From NCBI RefSeq assembly GCF_001612845.1, contig NZ_BDBF01000011.1:1-64000 (forward strand): DNA of 64,000 nucleotides, given 5' to 3'. The notes below the pieces were generated by a model that made no database searches, was not told where the DNA came from, and was given only the letters and a program-made list of their open reading frames with translations. This stretch comes from Nocardia elegans NBRC 108235 (GTDB lineage Bacteria > Actinomycetota > Actinomycetes > Mycobacteriales > Mycobacteriaceae). Position 1 is the first letter of the stretch. Every line of letters starts with the position of its first letter. Positions 36,086 through 44,138 of the stretch are shown here, one piece after another. Both the position numbers and the translations under genes were made by a program.

Positions 36086-36664
36086 ATGGCAGGAACCGAG
36101 GCGGGTCGATGTACCCGCTTTCCGGGTCGTAGGGCCTGGTCGACCGCGGCAACGCTGGTCGTTCTGTTCGGCGCGGCGGGCACGATGGTGGCGACCGCCG
36201 GCCCCGCACACGCCGACTCGCCGATACCCGCCCCGGTCGTACCGGGAATTCCGCTACCGCCGCAGTTCACAATTCCCGGGCTCTTCACGGAAATCCATCC
36301 GGCCCCGCCGGAGCCCATGAAATCGGTCGGTGAGCGGGCGCTCGAGGCCGCCGAGTCCAAGATCGGCTCGGCCTACCGCTCGGGTGCCACCGGTCCCGAT
36401 GCCTTCGACTGCTCGGGTCTGGTGCAGTGGGCGTACCGGCAGGTCGGGGTGGACCTGCCGCGGACGAGCTACGACCAGCTGACCGCCGGCACGCCGGTCG
36501 ACCTGGACGCGCTGCAACCGGGCGATCTGGTGTCGTTCTACGGCGGCGGGCACTCCGCTCTCTACGCCGGCGACGGCACGGTCGTGCACGCCGCGACGAG
36601 CGGTGAAGGTGTCATCCGATCGGCGATCGCGCAGATGCCGGTCGCCGGCGCCCGCCGCTTCTGA
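36086..36664 (+). CDS. secreted NlpC/P60 peptidoglycan endopeptidase
   Basis: A 192-residue exported cell-wall hydrolase. The signal peptide includes a hydrophobic core (about 19-37) and ends at AHA near residue 43. A short Pro-rich linker leads to the NlpC/P60 domain, with the catalytic Cys in DCSGLVQWAY, His in GHSALYAG and the third residue in VVHAATSG. It likely cleaves D-gamma-glutamyl-meso-diaminopimelate bonds, as in Rip proteins (family knowledge). The GGAGGAACG site is 6 bases before the ATG. The upstream 190 bases are AT-richer than the surroundings. Confidence 0.85.
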   Translation: MAGTEAGRCTRFPGRRAWSTAATLVVLFGAAGTMVATAGPAHADSPIPAPVVPGIPLPPQFTIPGLFTEIHPAPPEPMKSVGERALEAAESKIGSAYRSGATGPDAFDCSGLVQWAYRQVGVDLPRTSYDQLTAGTPVDLDALQPGDLVSFYGGGHSALYAGDGTVVHAATSGEGVIRSAIAQMPVAGARRF

Positions 36665-36808
36665 CGCCGCCGGCGGGTGCGCCACGCGGCTCGCCGATCC
36701 AGGGGTTCGAATCCGCCGCGAGGATATGTTGCGCGACAATGTGCATCGAGATCGGATATCGAGATCGACCAGCATTGGACTGCAACGTGAATCGCGGAGG
36801 AGGGGGCG

Positions 36809-37081
36809 GTGGCCGAGACTCGGGCGAATGCCGACGAGCCGTTCGGGCCGGTGCGCCCCTCGAATGCGGTCGACGGCTGGGAGTTGGCCGGTGACGGCAC
36901 CCGCTGGTGGCTGGTCAAGGCGTTCGGCGATACGCGCGGTCTGGTGAAGCCGACCACGCGGACCACCTGCGCCTGGCGTATCGAAACCGCCGACGGCCGG
37001 ATGCTGCGCGAGGTCAGCGCGCGATCGGTCGCGGAGGCGAAAAACGCTGCGGAAGAATGGATCCGAAAGACGATCGGCTGA
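36809..37081 (+). CDS. small hypothetical protein
   Basis: A 90-residue protein that I do not recognise. It is acidic at the N-terminus (ETRANADEPFG), then contains NAVDGWELAGDGTRWWLVKAFGD, broken here as WELAGDGTRWWLVKAF, and a C-terminal amphipathic helix (ARSVAEAKNAAEEWIRKTIG). It starts at a GTG with the strong site GGAGGAGGGGG 3-13 bases upstream. Codon usage is like the neighbours. No signal peptide or membrane segment. The WW motif and fold suggest a small soluble domain. Confidence 0.55.
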   Translation: MAETRANADEPFGPVRPSNAVDGWELAGDGTRWWLVKAFGDTRGLVKPTTRTTCAWRIETADGRMLREVSARSVAEAKNAAEEWIRKTIG

Positions 37082-37114
37082 GCGTTCGCTCGGCCGATCG
37101 TCCGGATCGCCCGC

Positions 37115-37996
37115 CTATCGGCGGGGCGACTGCCGCTTCGAAATCGCCTGCAGGCTGAATGCCGGTGCGGGCTGACCGGGTGCGGGAGATTCCTCGGTGT
37201 AGGCACGCGGCCACGCGCGGCCGCTGTCGGCGAGATCGAGATCGTTCGTGTCATCGGAATCGTCGCGTCGCGAGGGACCGTCGACCTCCGCGAGTCCGAC
37301 GAGCACCACGAGCATGATGGTGACGAGCGTGACCACCATGATCAGCGGGGTGAGCAGCTGCACCGAGTCGACACCGCCGGTCGGCTCGGCCATGTTGTCC
37401 ATGCGGTGCGCCGTCATGGATGCCATTCCGGTGTAATGCATTCCGCAGACCGCCAGACCCATGATGGCCGCCGCGCCGATGGTGGCGGCGAACCCGCGCA
37501 CGTGCAGGACGAACCACAGTGCCGCGGTCGCGGCCACCACGGCGATCAGCAGCGACAGGGCCGCCAGTCCGGTGCTGTATTCGATGTGTGCGCCGGCGTT
37601 CATGGCATGCATGCCGAGGTAGTGCATGGCCGCGACGCCGAATCCGGTGATCATGCCGCCGAGGGGGAGTGCGATCACTTCCCGATGCCCGCGCACCACG
37701 ATCGACAGTCCGGCCCACACCACGACGATCGCGATGGCCGCGCTGAGCAGCGTCATCGGCACGTCGTAGCGGATGTTCGCGCCGTGGATCGAGAAACCGA
37801 GCATGGCGGTGAAGTGCATGACCCAGATGCCGGCGCCGCCGAGCGAGACGGCCGCGGCGATCAACCAGCCGCCCGGCCAGCGCGAGGCCCGGGCGTGGGT
37901 GGCGCAGCGCAGCGCCAGAACGGATCCGATGAAGGACATGACATAGGCCAGGACCGGGGTTACCCAGCCGTGGCTGAAATGGTCGAGCTCGAGCAC
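37115..37996 (-). CDS. MHYT-domain integral membrane sensor
   Basis: A 293-residue membrane protein with seven predicted helices. The MHYT signature appears three times: MHFTAM (about residue 60), MHYLGMH (about 125) and MHYTGM (about 185). In this family these residues are proposed to bind copper and sense gases. Most relatives carry a cytoplasmic output domain such as GGDEF. Here only a short Asp/Ser-rich tail (about 240-293) follows. It starts at a GTG with GGGAGACC upstream. It may need a partner for output. Confidence 0.8.
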   Translation of the reverse strand: MLELDHFSHGWVTPVLAYVMSFIGSVLALRCATHARASRWPGGWLIAAAVSLGGAGIWVMHFTAMLGFSIHGANIRYDVPMTLLSAAIAIVVVWAGLSIVVRGHREVIALPLGGMITGFGVAAMHYLGMHAMNAGAHIEYSTGLAALSLLIAVVAATAALWFVLHVRGFAATIGAAAIMGLAVCGMHYTGMASMTAHRMDNMAEPTGGVDSVQLLTPLIMVVTLVTIMLVVLVGLAEVDGPSRRDDSDDTNDLDLADSGRAWPRAYTEESPAPGQPAPAFSLQAISKRQSPRR

Positions 37997-38350
37997 GAGG
38001 TCTCCCGAAGCGAAAGAGGGGTTATCGATTCGTGACCGGACGATAGTTCACATTGCTCCTGATCGTTACTCGCGCCCGTTCGTATCCGGGCGCGGCCGAC
38101 CTCCCTCGCCGTCCGGCAAATGTGCAGGTGACACAGGTTCACGGGGTGTGTGCACGGGGTTTGCCGGAGTGTCGCCTGATGGACATCGAACGGGAGGTGT
38201 GTTCTGGCGCACTTGCGCCACCTTGGTGACCTATGACCCTTGACAGGTTTATCGGACGAATCCGGACGTTCAGGACTATCGCAAGTTGATACCATTCAGA
38301 TATAATATGAAAATCATAGGATATGGTTTGGAAGTGCTGGAGGTGCCGGA
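37997..38350. other. structured intergenic region between the MHYT and deazaflavin-reductase genes
   Basis: About 354 bases between divergent genes. It contains three perfect inverted repeats: CGCGCCCG/CGGGCGCG (38071-38094), TCCGGCAAA/TTTGCCGGA (38112-38168, 39-base loop) and TGGCGC/GCGCCA (38205-38220). TTGACA is at 38240-38245 and a perfect -10 TATAAT at 38301-38306. No gene is visible. Confidence 0.5.
38301..38321 (+). promoter_or_regulatory. -10 box plus MarR operator candidate upstream of the deazaflavin reductase
   Basis: TATAAT (38301-38306) overlaps a 19-base element at 38303-38321 that matches 16 of 19 bases of the element upstream of the marR gene. The TATAAT lines up with TATCAT in the marR copy. 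Confidence 0.55.
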
Positions 38351-38794
38351 ATGGATGCGCAGCGGTATCGGCGGATGGTCAATCGGGTCAATCCGCTCGT
38401 GGTCGGGCTGCAACGGCTGGGAATCGGTTTCGGTCCGATGCAACTGCTCACCGTCGCCGGTCGGCGCAGCGGGCAACCGCGCACCTTCCCGATCGCGGTC
38501 AACGAGTTGAGCGGGGCGCACTACATCGTGCAGGCCTATCCGCGGGCGGCCTGGGTGGCCAACGTGCGGGCGGCCGATTCGGTCACGCTGACGCGCGGAC
38601 GGAAATCCTCGACCGCGCGACTGGTCGAGGTTCCGGTCGAGCAGCGCGGGGCGCTGCTGCGGGAATTGGTCGGAGCCGGGCCGGCCAGTGTCGGAAACCG
38701 TTTCGTCACAACCGGTTTGGCCGAGGCGGCAACGCCCGACGGAGTGGCGGCGGCGGCCGAGCGCATCGCGGTGTTCCGGGTCGAACCGCACTGA
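38351..38794 (+). CDS. nitroreductase-like deazaflavin (F420)-dependent oxidoreductase, DDN/DUF385 family
   Basis: A 147-residue split-barrel protein of the DDN/FGD-like deazaflavin-dependent reductase family, which uses cofactor F420H2 to reduce substrates such as quinones. The family motifs TVAGRRSGQPRTFPI and the short polar loop SGAHYIVQAYPRAAWVANVR are present. There is no signal peptide. It is followed by a marR gene after 65 bases, and matching operator elements precede both genes, so it is probably induced by a small molecule sensed by the MarR protein. Confidence 0.78.
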   Translation: MDAQRYRRMVNRVNPLVVGLQRLGIGFGPMQLLTVAGRRSGQPRTFPIAVNELSGAHYIVQAYPRAAWVANVRAADSVTLTRGRKSSTARLVEVPVEQRGALLRELVGAGPASVGNRFVTTGLAEAATPDGVAAAAERIAVFRVEPH

Positions 38795-38820
38795 CCTGCC
38801 GGGTTTGTCCGCGCCGGGGA

Positions 38821-38841
38821 TATCATATGAAAATCGTATGA
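38821..38841 (+). promoter_or_regulatory. near-perfect palindrome upstream of marR (operator candidate)
   Basis: TCATATGAAAATCGTATGA at 38823-38841 is a palindrome of two 8-base arms (TCATATGA and TCGTATGA) around AAA, with one mismatch. TATCAT (38821-38826), a plausible -10, overlaps it. Confidence 0.6.
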
Positions 38842-38859
38842 ATCGACCGGAGGGTGCCG

Positions 38860-39348
38860 ATGACCTCGGAGGCGGATCGCGCGGCCGCGCAGCAACGGCG
38901 CCGGCTGGCCGTCGACGTCAAGGATGCGCTGCGCGACTTGAACATTCAGCTCGCCCTGCTGAATCGCCGGTTCGGCGGCCGGGTGGAACTCCGCGACGTG
39001 GACTGGACCTGCCTGGACCTGATCAACCGGCGGGGCCCCGTCTCGCCGACCGCCCTGTCCCGGCTCACCGGCCTGCACCCGGCCACCCTCACCGGTGTCC
39101 TGGACCGGTTGCAGAAGGGCGGCTGGATCGTCCGGGAACGCGACCCGGAGGCGAGCGACCGGCGCGCAGTCACCCTGCGCGCCGTCCGCGAGCGCAATTC
39201 CGAACTGTTCCATGTGTTCTCGGGCATGAACCGGCGCATGGACGAGGTGCTGGAGCGGTACTCGGAGCCAGAGCTCGAGGTGATCGCGGACTTCCTCCGG
39301 CAGACCGGTACGGCAGGCGCGGACTCCGCCGCCGAACTCGGCACCTGA
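38860..39348 (+). CDS. MarR-family transcriptional regulator
   Basis: A 162-residue winged-helix repressor. The helix-turn-helix is in GPVSPTALSRLTGLHPATLTGVLDRLQ and the wing is in RERDPEASDRRAVTLR. The dimerisation helices are at the ends. The ATG at 38860 has the site CCGGAGGG 6 bases upstream; the in-frame GTG at 38854 overlaps that site. The palindromes at 38823-38841 and 38303-38321 are the natural targets. The paired deazaflavin reductase gene suggests a redox or toxic-ligand signal. Confidence 0.85.
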   Translation: MTSEADRAAAQQRRRLAVDVKDALRDLNIQLALLNRRFGGRVELRDVDWTCLDLINRRGPVSPTALSRLTGLHPATLTGVLDRLQKGGWIVRERDPEASDRRAVTLRAVRERNSELFHVFSGMNRRMDEVLERYSEPELEVIADFLRQTGTAGADSAAELGT

Positions 39349-39551
39349 CCGGCCGCGCCCCCTCGCCGCCGGCTACGGCGCGGTCGACGCCCGACGCGTC
39401 GGCGGTAGCAGGCAGTCGTCTGCACGCCGGGCTCGGTCGTCTCGCGGACTGTTCATCGAGGACGGGTAGGCTCGGGTGATCGGCGGGTCTCCGCATATGT
39501 CCTCGTCGGTGGGCGTTCGCGCCACCACACACCAATCCGAGGATGTAGGTC

Positions 39552-40781
39552 ATGGCTATTACCGAGATCGGCGCGTACGCACATCTCAGTCCCGCCGATA
39601 TCGAGGCGCTGGGGCGTGAGCTCGACCGGATTCGTGCCGATGTCGAGGCCGACCGGGGTACTCGCGACGCTGATTACATTCGCCGGACGATCGTTTTTCA
39701 GCGCACCCTCGACGCCGCCGCGCGACTGATCATTCTCGCCGGTCGTGGCCGCCTCGCCTGGGTGCTCGGCACGGCGGGCCTGGCGACGGCCAAGAGCGTC
39801 GAGAATATGGAGATCGGACACAACGTCTCCCACGGTCAATGGGATTGGATGAACGACCCGGAAATTCACTCCAACACCTGGGAGTGGGATATGGCCGGGC
39901 TGTCCGCGCAGTGGCGCTACGCACACAATGTCCGCCATCACCTCTACACCAACGTGCTGGGAATGGACGACGATATCGGCTTCGGCGTGATGAGGGTGAC
40001 CAGAGACCAGCGCTGGCGGCCGCGCCTGCTGCTGCAACCGTTACAGAATGTCCTGCTGGCGGCGACCTTCGAATGGGGTATCGCCTGGCACGACCTGGAC
40101 TCCGTCCACGATCGGGTGACCGATACCGCCGAGCGCGCCGGTCAGACCCGGGCGTTGCTGGGAAAACTGGTCCGGCAGGCCGGCAAGGATTATGTGCTGT
40201 TTCCCGCATTGAGCGGAAAGCGATGGCGGCGAACGCTTTTCGCCAATCTCAGCGCCAACGTGCTGCGCAACCTGTGGGCGTACCTGGTGATCTTCTGCGG
40301 CCATTTTCCCGACGGCGCGGAGAAATTCACTCCGTCGGTGCTGGAGTCGGAAACCAAGGCGGAATGGTATCTGCGCCAGATGCTGGGCACGGCGAACTTC
40401 GATGCCGGGCGGGTTCAGGCCTTCATGAGCGGCAATCTGTGCTACCAGATCGAACATCACCTGTTCCCGGACCTGCCCAGCAACCGGTACCGGGATATCG
40501 CCACCCGCGTGCGTGCGCTGTGCGAAGAATTCGATCTGCCGTACACGACGGGTCCTCTGCTGCGGCAGTACGCGCTCACCCTCCGGACGATCCACAAATT
40601 GGCGCTGCCGGATCGCTTTCTCACCGCGACCTCCGACGATGCCCCGGAAACCGCGTCGGAGCGAAAGTTCCTCGGATACCGCCCGTTCGCGGCCGCCGAG
40701 GGCGCACCGTCTCGTTCGCGCCGGGGGCTGCGTACCGCGCTGCGCGTAGTGGCGGCCAAGACCGCGCTGCCGACCGGATGA
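39552..40781 (+). CDS. acyl-CoA fatty acid desaturase, DesA3-like
   Basis: A 409-residue membrane desaturase of the mycobacterial DesA3 type (stearoyl/linoleoyl-CoA delta-9 class). Three histidine boxes bind the diiron centre: GHNVSHGQW, HNVRHHLY and QIEHHLFPD. The two expected membrane regions lie at roughly residues 58-78 and 235-250. The final 40 residues are basic and variable. Electron donors are usually encoded elsewhere. The GTG/ATG choice is simple: ATG at 39552 with GAGGATG just ahead. The stop is 15 bases from the convergent P450 gene. Confidence 0.88.
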   Translation: MAITEIGAYAHLSPADIEALGRELDRIRADVEADRGTRDADYIRRTIVFQRTLDAAARLIILAGRGRLAWVLGTAGLATAKSVENMEIGHNVSHGQWDWMNDPEIHSNTWEWDMAGLSAQWRYAHNVRHHLYTNVLGMDDDIGFGVMRVTRDQRWRPRLLLQPLQNVLLAATFEWGIAWHDLDSVHDRVTDTAERAGQTRALLGKLVRQAGKDYVLFPALSGKRWRRTLFANLSANVLRNLWAYLVIFCGHFPDGAEKFTPSVLESETKAEWYLRQMLGTANFDAGRVQAFMSGNLCYQIEHHLFPDLPSNRYRDIATRVRALCEEFDLPYTTGPLLRQYALTLRTIHKLALPDRFLTATSDDAPETASERKFLGYRPFAAAEGAPSRSRRGLRTALRVVAAKTALPTG

Positions 40782-40796
40782 TCCGGCGGGCTCACC

Positions 40797-42023
40797 TCAT
40801 CCGTGGGGGCGGACCGGCAGTTCGGTGAGTCCCCGCATGAGCAGGCTCGGCTGCCACCGCGGGGTGAACGACGGTGCCAAGGCCAGCTTCGGGAAGCGAT
40901 CCAGCAGAGCGGTGAAGGCGACGGCGGCCTCCATCCGGGCCAGGGGAGCGCCGACGCAGAAGTGGATTCCGTGGCCGAAGGCCACATGTCCGGACGGCTT
41001 CCGGCCGATATCGAGTTCGTCGGGTGAACGGTATCGATCGGGATCGCGATCGGCCGCCGAGAGCGCGACATATACCAATTCGCCTGCGGGGATGACGATT
41101 CCGCCGATGTCGACGGGTTCCTCGGTGTACCGGACCGTGGCCCAGCCGACCGGGCCGTCGAGTCGCAGAAACTCTTCCACGGCGGCGGGGATACCGTCCG
41201 GATCCGCCCGCAGCGCATCGAATTGGGACCGGTTGCGCAGCAGGGCGAAGGTGCCGTTGCCGATCAGGTTCACGGTCGTTTCGTGACCGGCCACCAGCAG
41301 CAGGAAAGCCATCGCCACCAATTCGGGATCGGTGAGGCGGTCGCCTTCGTCCTGTTCGGTGGCCAGGCCCGACAACAGGTCGTCGCCGGGCCGAACGCGT
41401 TTGTCCGCCAGTAGCGCCGTCAGATATCTGCCCATATCGGCGGATGCGCGGTCGCGGTCCGCCAGATCTCCGGCGGCCCCGACCAGGATCTTCGTCCACA
41501 GCTGGAAATCGTCGCGATCGGTGAAGGGAACGCCGAGCAGTTCGCAGATCACGGTGACGGGTAGCGGGGTCGCGAACGCATGAAGCAGATCGACCTCGTC
41601 GTGCGCGGCCACTTCGTCGAGCAATCCGGCGGTGATCTCCTCGATGCGAGGGCGCAAGGCCGCCACCCGCCGCGGCGTGAAGGCCTTGTTCACCAACTTC
41701 CGCAGTCGCGTGTGTTCCGGCGGATCGGCATTGAGCATGTGGGTGCTCAACGCCTGCGCATCCGAATTCGACAGCACCGCAGAGCCTTTGCGCCGGAACA
41801 GTTCGAAGGTGCCGGCCGAGTTCTTGCGCAAGCGCGGATCGGCCAGTGCCGCCCGCGCTTCCGCATGGCCGACGACGACCCAGCACGGAATCCCGCGCTC
41901 GTGCGTGAACCGCACGTGGTGCACCGGCCCCCGAGCCCGCCAGCGCTCGTAGTACTTGTGCGGATCGTCGTGGAAGTCGTCTTCCACCAGTTCGATCTGC
42001 TCGGAAACCTCGGCCTCGGCCAT
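40797..42023 (-). CDS. cytochrome P450 (2)
   Basis: A 408-residue soluble bacterial P450, close in style to the CYP107/CYP105 clan. The I-helix is LLVAGHETT, the K-helix ExxR is EEFLR and the haem loop is FGHGIHFCVGAPLAR. It is distinct from the other P450 in the window (33089-34306), which has an unusual GGNDTTT I-helix. The substrate is not identifiable and no ferredoxin or reductase gene is next to it. An AGCAGGGAG-type site precedes the ATG. Confidence 0.88.
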   Translation of the reverse strand: MAEAEVSEQIELVEDDFHDDPHKYYERWRARGPVHHVRFTHERGIPCWVVVGHAEARAALADPRLRKNSAGTFELFRRKGSAVLSNSDAQALSTHMLNADPPEHTRLRKLVNKAFTPRRVAALRPRIEEITAGLLDEVAAHDEVDLLHAFATPLPVTVICELLGVPFTDRDDFQLWTKILVGAAGDLADRDRASADMGRYLTALLADKRVRPGDDLLSGLATEQDEGDRLTDPELVAMAFLLLVAGHETTVNLIGNGTFALLRNRSQFDALRADPDGIPAAVEEFLRLDGPVGWATVRYTEEPVDIGGIVIPAGELVYVALSAADRDPDRYRSPDELDIGRKPSGHVAFGHGIHFCVGAPLARMEAAVAFTALLDRFPKLALAPSFTPRWQPSLLMRGLTELPVRPHG

Positions 42024-42178
42024 GCTGTGCTCCCTGCTCCCTGCTACCGGCGCCGATCGGCGCTCCCCACGGTGTCGGACCGGTCCTGACGGTGACCGTA
42101 TCCAAAGTACCGAAAATCAGGCCGAGTCGCGGATGTCCGATTCGCGTAGAAATCGTTCCGCCCGAACCGCTTTCATGG

Positions 42179-43081
42179 TCACTGCGGTGACAGTCGGTAT
42201 TCCGTCCACTGCCGCAGCTTCTCCGGATTGCGGATCGCCCAGATCCGGGTGATCCGGCCGTCGACGATATCGAAGGCGTAGACGGTCGCGATGGCGCCGT
42301 CGATCTGTGCCACCAGGCCGGGCTGGCCGTTGACGGTGCGCTCGAGGAGTGTGACTTCCGCGGCGCGGGAAGCGATTTCGATCCACGCGCGAGCGATCTG
42401 CTCGCCACCGGTGATCGGATGACGGAAGGCGACCACTCGGCCGCCGCTGTCGGCGGTCGCGACGGCCCGTGGATCCAGGATCTCGATCAGTGCCTCGATA
42501 TCCTTCGTCTCCCACGCGCGTTTGAAGTCTCGGACGACCTCGGCACGCTCGTCCCGAGAGGGACGTGCCGAGGTCTGGATACGACGGCGTGCGGAGGAGG
42601 CCAGCTGGCGGCAGGCCGCAGGAGTGCGGCCGACGATATCGGCGATCTCGGCGAAGGAATACCGGAAGACATCGTGCAGGACGAAGGCCACGCGCTCGGC
42701 CGGCGTCATGGAATCGAGTACGACGAGGAACGCCATGCTGATCGATTCGTCGAGCGTCACCCGGTCGGCCGGATCGGCCGGTGCGGGCGCGCCCCACTCG
42801 CTGCGGTCCGGGACCGGCTCCGGAATCCACTCACCGACGTAGCGCTCGCGGCGAGCCCGCGCCGAACCGAGCAGATCCAGGCAGATGCGGCTGGCCACGG
42901 TTCGCAACCAGCCACCGGGCGCCTCGACGGCCTGCTGCTGTTCCGGAGACAGGGCGTACCAGCGCGCATAGGTCTCCTGCACCACGTCCTCGGCCTCCGC
43001 GAGGGAGCCGAGCAGCCGGTAGGCGAGGTTGAGCAGCGCCCGCCGCTCACTCACCACCGCGCTCGCTTCCGGATCGGTCAT
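42179..43081 (-). CDS. ECF sigma factor of the SigJ/ECF41 type
   Basis: A 300-residue sigma factor. Sigma region 2 is LLNLAYRLLGSLAEAEDVVQETYARW, noted here as LAEAEDVVQETYARW, and region 4 includes YSFAEIADIVGRTPAACRQLASSARRR. A long C-terminal SnoaL-like extension carries the ECF41 signatures: WIPEPV between the sigma domains (WLPEP-type), DSGGR (DGGGK-type) and NPEKL (NPDKL-type) near the end. In ECF41 proteins the extension controls activity, in place of an anti-sigma factor. The usual COE/carboxymuconolactone-decarboxylase-like partner gene is not adjacent. Confidence 0.85.
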   Translation of the reverse strand: MTDPEASAVVSERRALLNLAYRLLGSLAEAEDVVQETYARWYALSPEQQQAVEAPGGWLRTVASRICLDLLGSARARRERYVGEWIPEPVPDRSEWGAPAPADPADRVTLDESISMAFLVVLDSMTPAERVAFVLHDVFRYSFAEIADIVGRTPAACRQLASSARRRIQTSARPSRDERAEVVRDFKRAWETKDIEALIEILDPRAVATADSGGRVVAFRHPITGGEQIARAWIEIASRAAEVTLLERTVNGQPGLVAQIDGAIATVYAFDIVDGRITRIWAIRNPEKLRQWTEYRLSPQ

Positions 43082-43327
43082 GATCTCGCTCCCTCGTTCG
43101 GTACAGGTCCTTCCACTGTTGGACGAAACAGCACGCCGAAATGTGAGGCCGGTACGAACATAACCCCGGCCTCGGCGGCGCCGGCCGCGCCGTCGCTGGG
43201 AGATTGTGGACTCGGCGGTGTGCGGAAGAACGTGCGTTGCCGCGAGCGAGGTGCTGTCGGTTGCACCCGTGCGCGGGTGTCCAGGTTGTATGCTGCCGTT
43301 CGCCGGTGATAGTGGGGGGAGTACCCA

Positions 43328-44101
43328 ATGAAAAGCGCAGTGTGGGTGGCAATCTGGTTCGGCGTGGCGGCGCTTTCGGCGTGCGGTACGGACGATGCCG
43401 CCGATGGACCGGCCTCGGCCTCCTCCGAACCGGTTGCTCAGCAGGTCACCGGATCGCCGGATCAGCAGGCCGGGTGTCCGCAGTCGCCCGTGGCCTCGGC
43501 AGGGCCGTACACCGCCACCACCGTGCCGGTGCGGGAACAGACCGCGACGCTGACGACCGACGTGACGTTGCCGCAACTCGAGGGCGGTGAGCAGGCAGTG
43601 CGCGATCGGTTCAACGCGGCGATGCGCGCCTCGCTGGCCGATACGAGCGGCGGCGCCGCGAACGGTGCGTTGCACGATGCCCGGCTGCGCTGCGGGGAAA
43701 CCAGCCGCGTCACCCGGATCGGGGCGAAGGTCGTTGCGGGCGTGCTGATCACCGACCACACGTGGGAGGGCGGCCCGCATCCGGTCAACCAGATCGGCAC
43801 CGTGGTGATCGACACCGGAACCGTGCAACCGGTCATGTTGCCGACGGCCTTGCGCGACCCGGCCCAGAGCTGGAACGCCCTCGCCGCGACCGCCCAGAGC
43901 CTGGTGCCCGCGGACGGCCCCACCCTGTTCACACACGCTCCCGGCGGTGACGATTTCGCCAACTGGGTCCCCTCCCCGGAGGGACTCACCGTTTACTTCT
44001 CCGTCGCACACGCCCGGGGCGACTACTACCCGGTTCAGCTCCCGTGGAACCGAATCCAGGACCTGTTCGACCCGGCCACGGTGGTAACCCTGTCGAGCTG
44101 A
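43328..44101 (+). CDS. DUF3298-type lipoprotein
   Basis: A 257-residue predicted lipoprotein. The lipobox LSAC at residues 16-19 follows a short signal peptide. Residues about 60-250 match the DUF3298 plan: two strands beginning YTATTVPVREQTATLTTDV, then GALHDARLRCGETSRVTRIGAKVVAGVLITDHTW, quoted here only in part, and ending with the Asp/Phe-rich YFSVAHARGDYYPVQLPW and WNRIQDLFDP. RsiV-like proteins share this fold, but no anti-sigma helix is present. It is convergent with the lasso exporter gene. The function is unknown. Confidence 0.65.
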   Translation: MKSAVWVAIWFGVAALSACGTDDAADGPASASSEPVAQQVTGSPDQQAGCPQSPVASAGPYTATTVPVREQTATLTTDVTLPQLEGGEQAVRDRFNAAMRASLADTSGGAANGALHDARLRCGETSRVTRIGAKVVAGVLITDHTWEGGPHPVNQIGTVVIDTGTVQPVMLPTALRDPAQSWNALAATAQSLVPADGPTLFTHAPGGDDFANWVPSPEGLTVYFSVAHARGDYYPVQLPWNRIQDLFDPATVVTLSS

Positions 44102-44138
44102 CGGATCATCGGGACCATCCGTCGGCCCCGCGCCGGAT

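Noticed and set aside
36700..36725. tRNA-like T-arm sequence (ggggttcgaatcc)
   Set aside because: The T-loop bases match but the stem does not pair and no anticodon arm or acceptor is nearby, so it is chance or an old fragment.
43328..44101. DUF3298 lipoprotein as part of the lasso cluster
   Set aside because: It is on the opposite strand, convergent, and no lasso cluster I recall includes such a protein.
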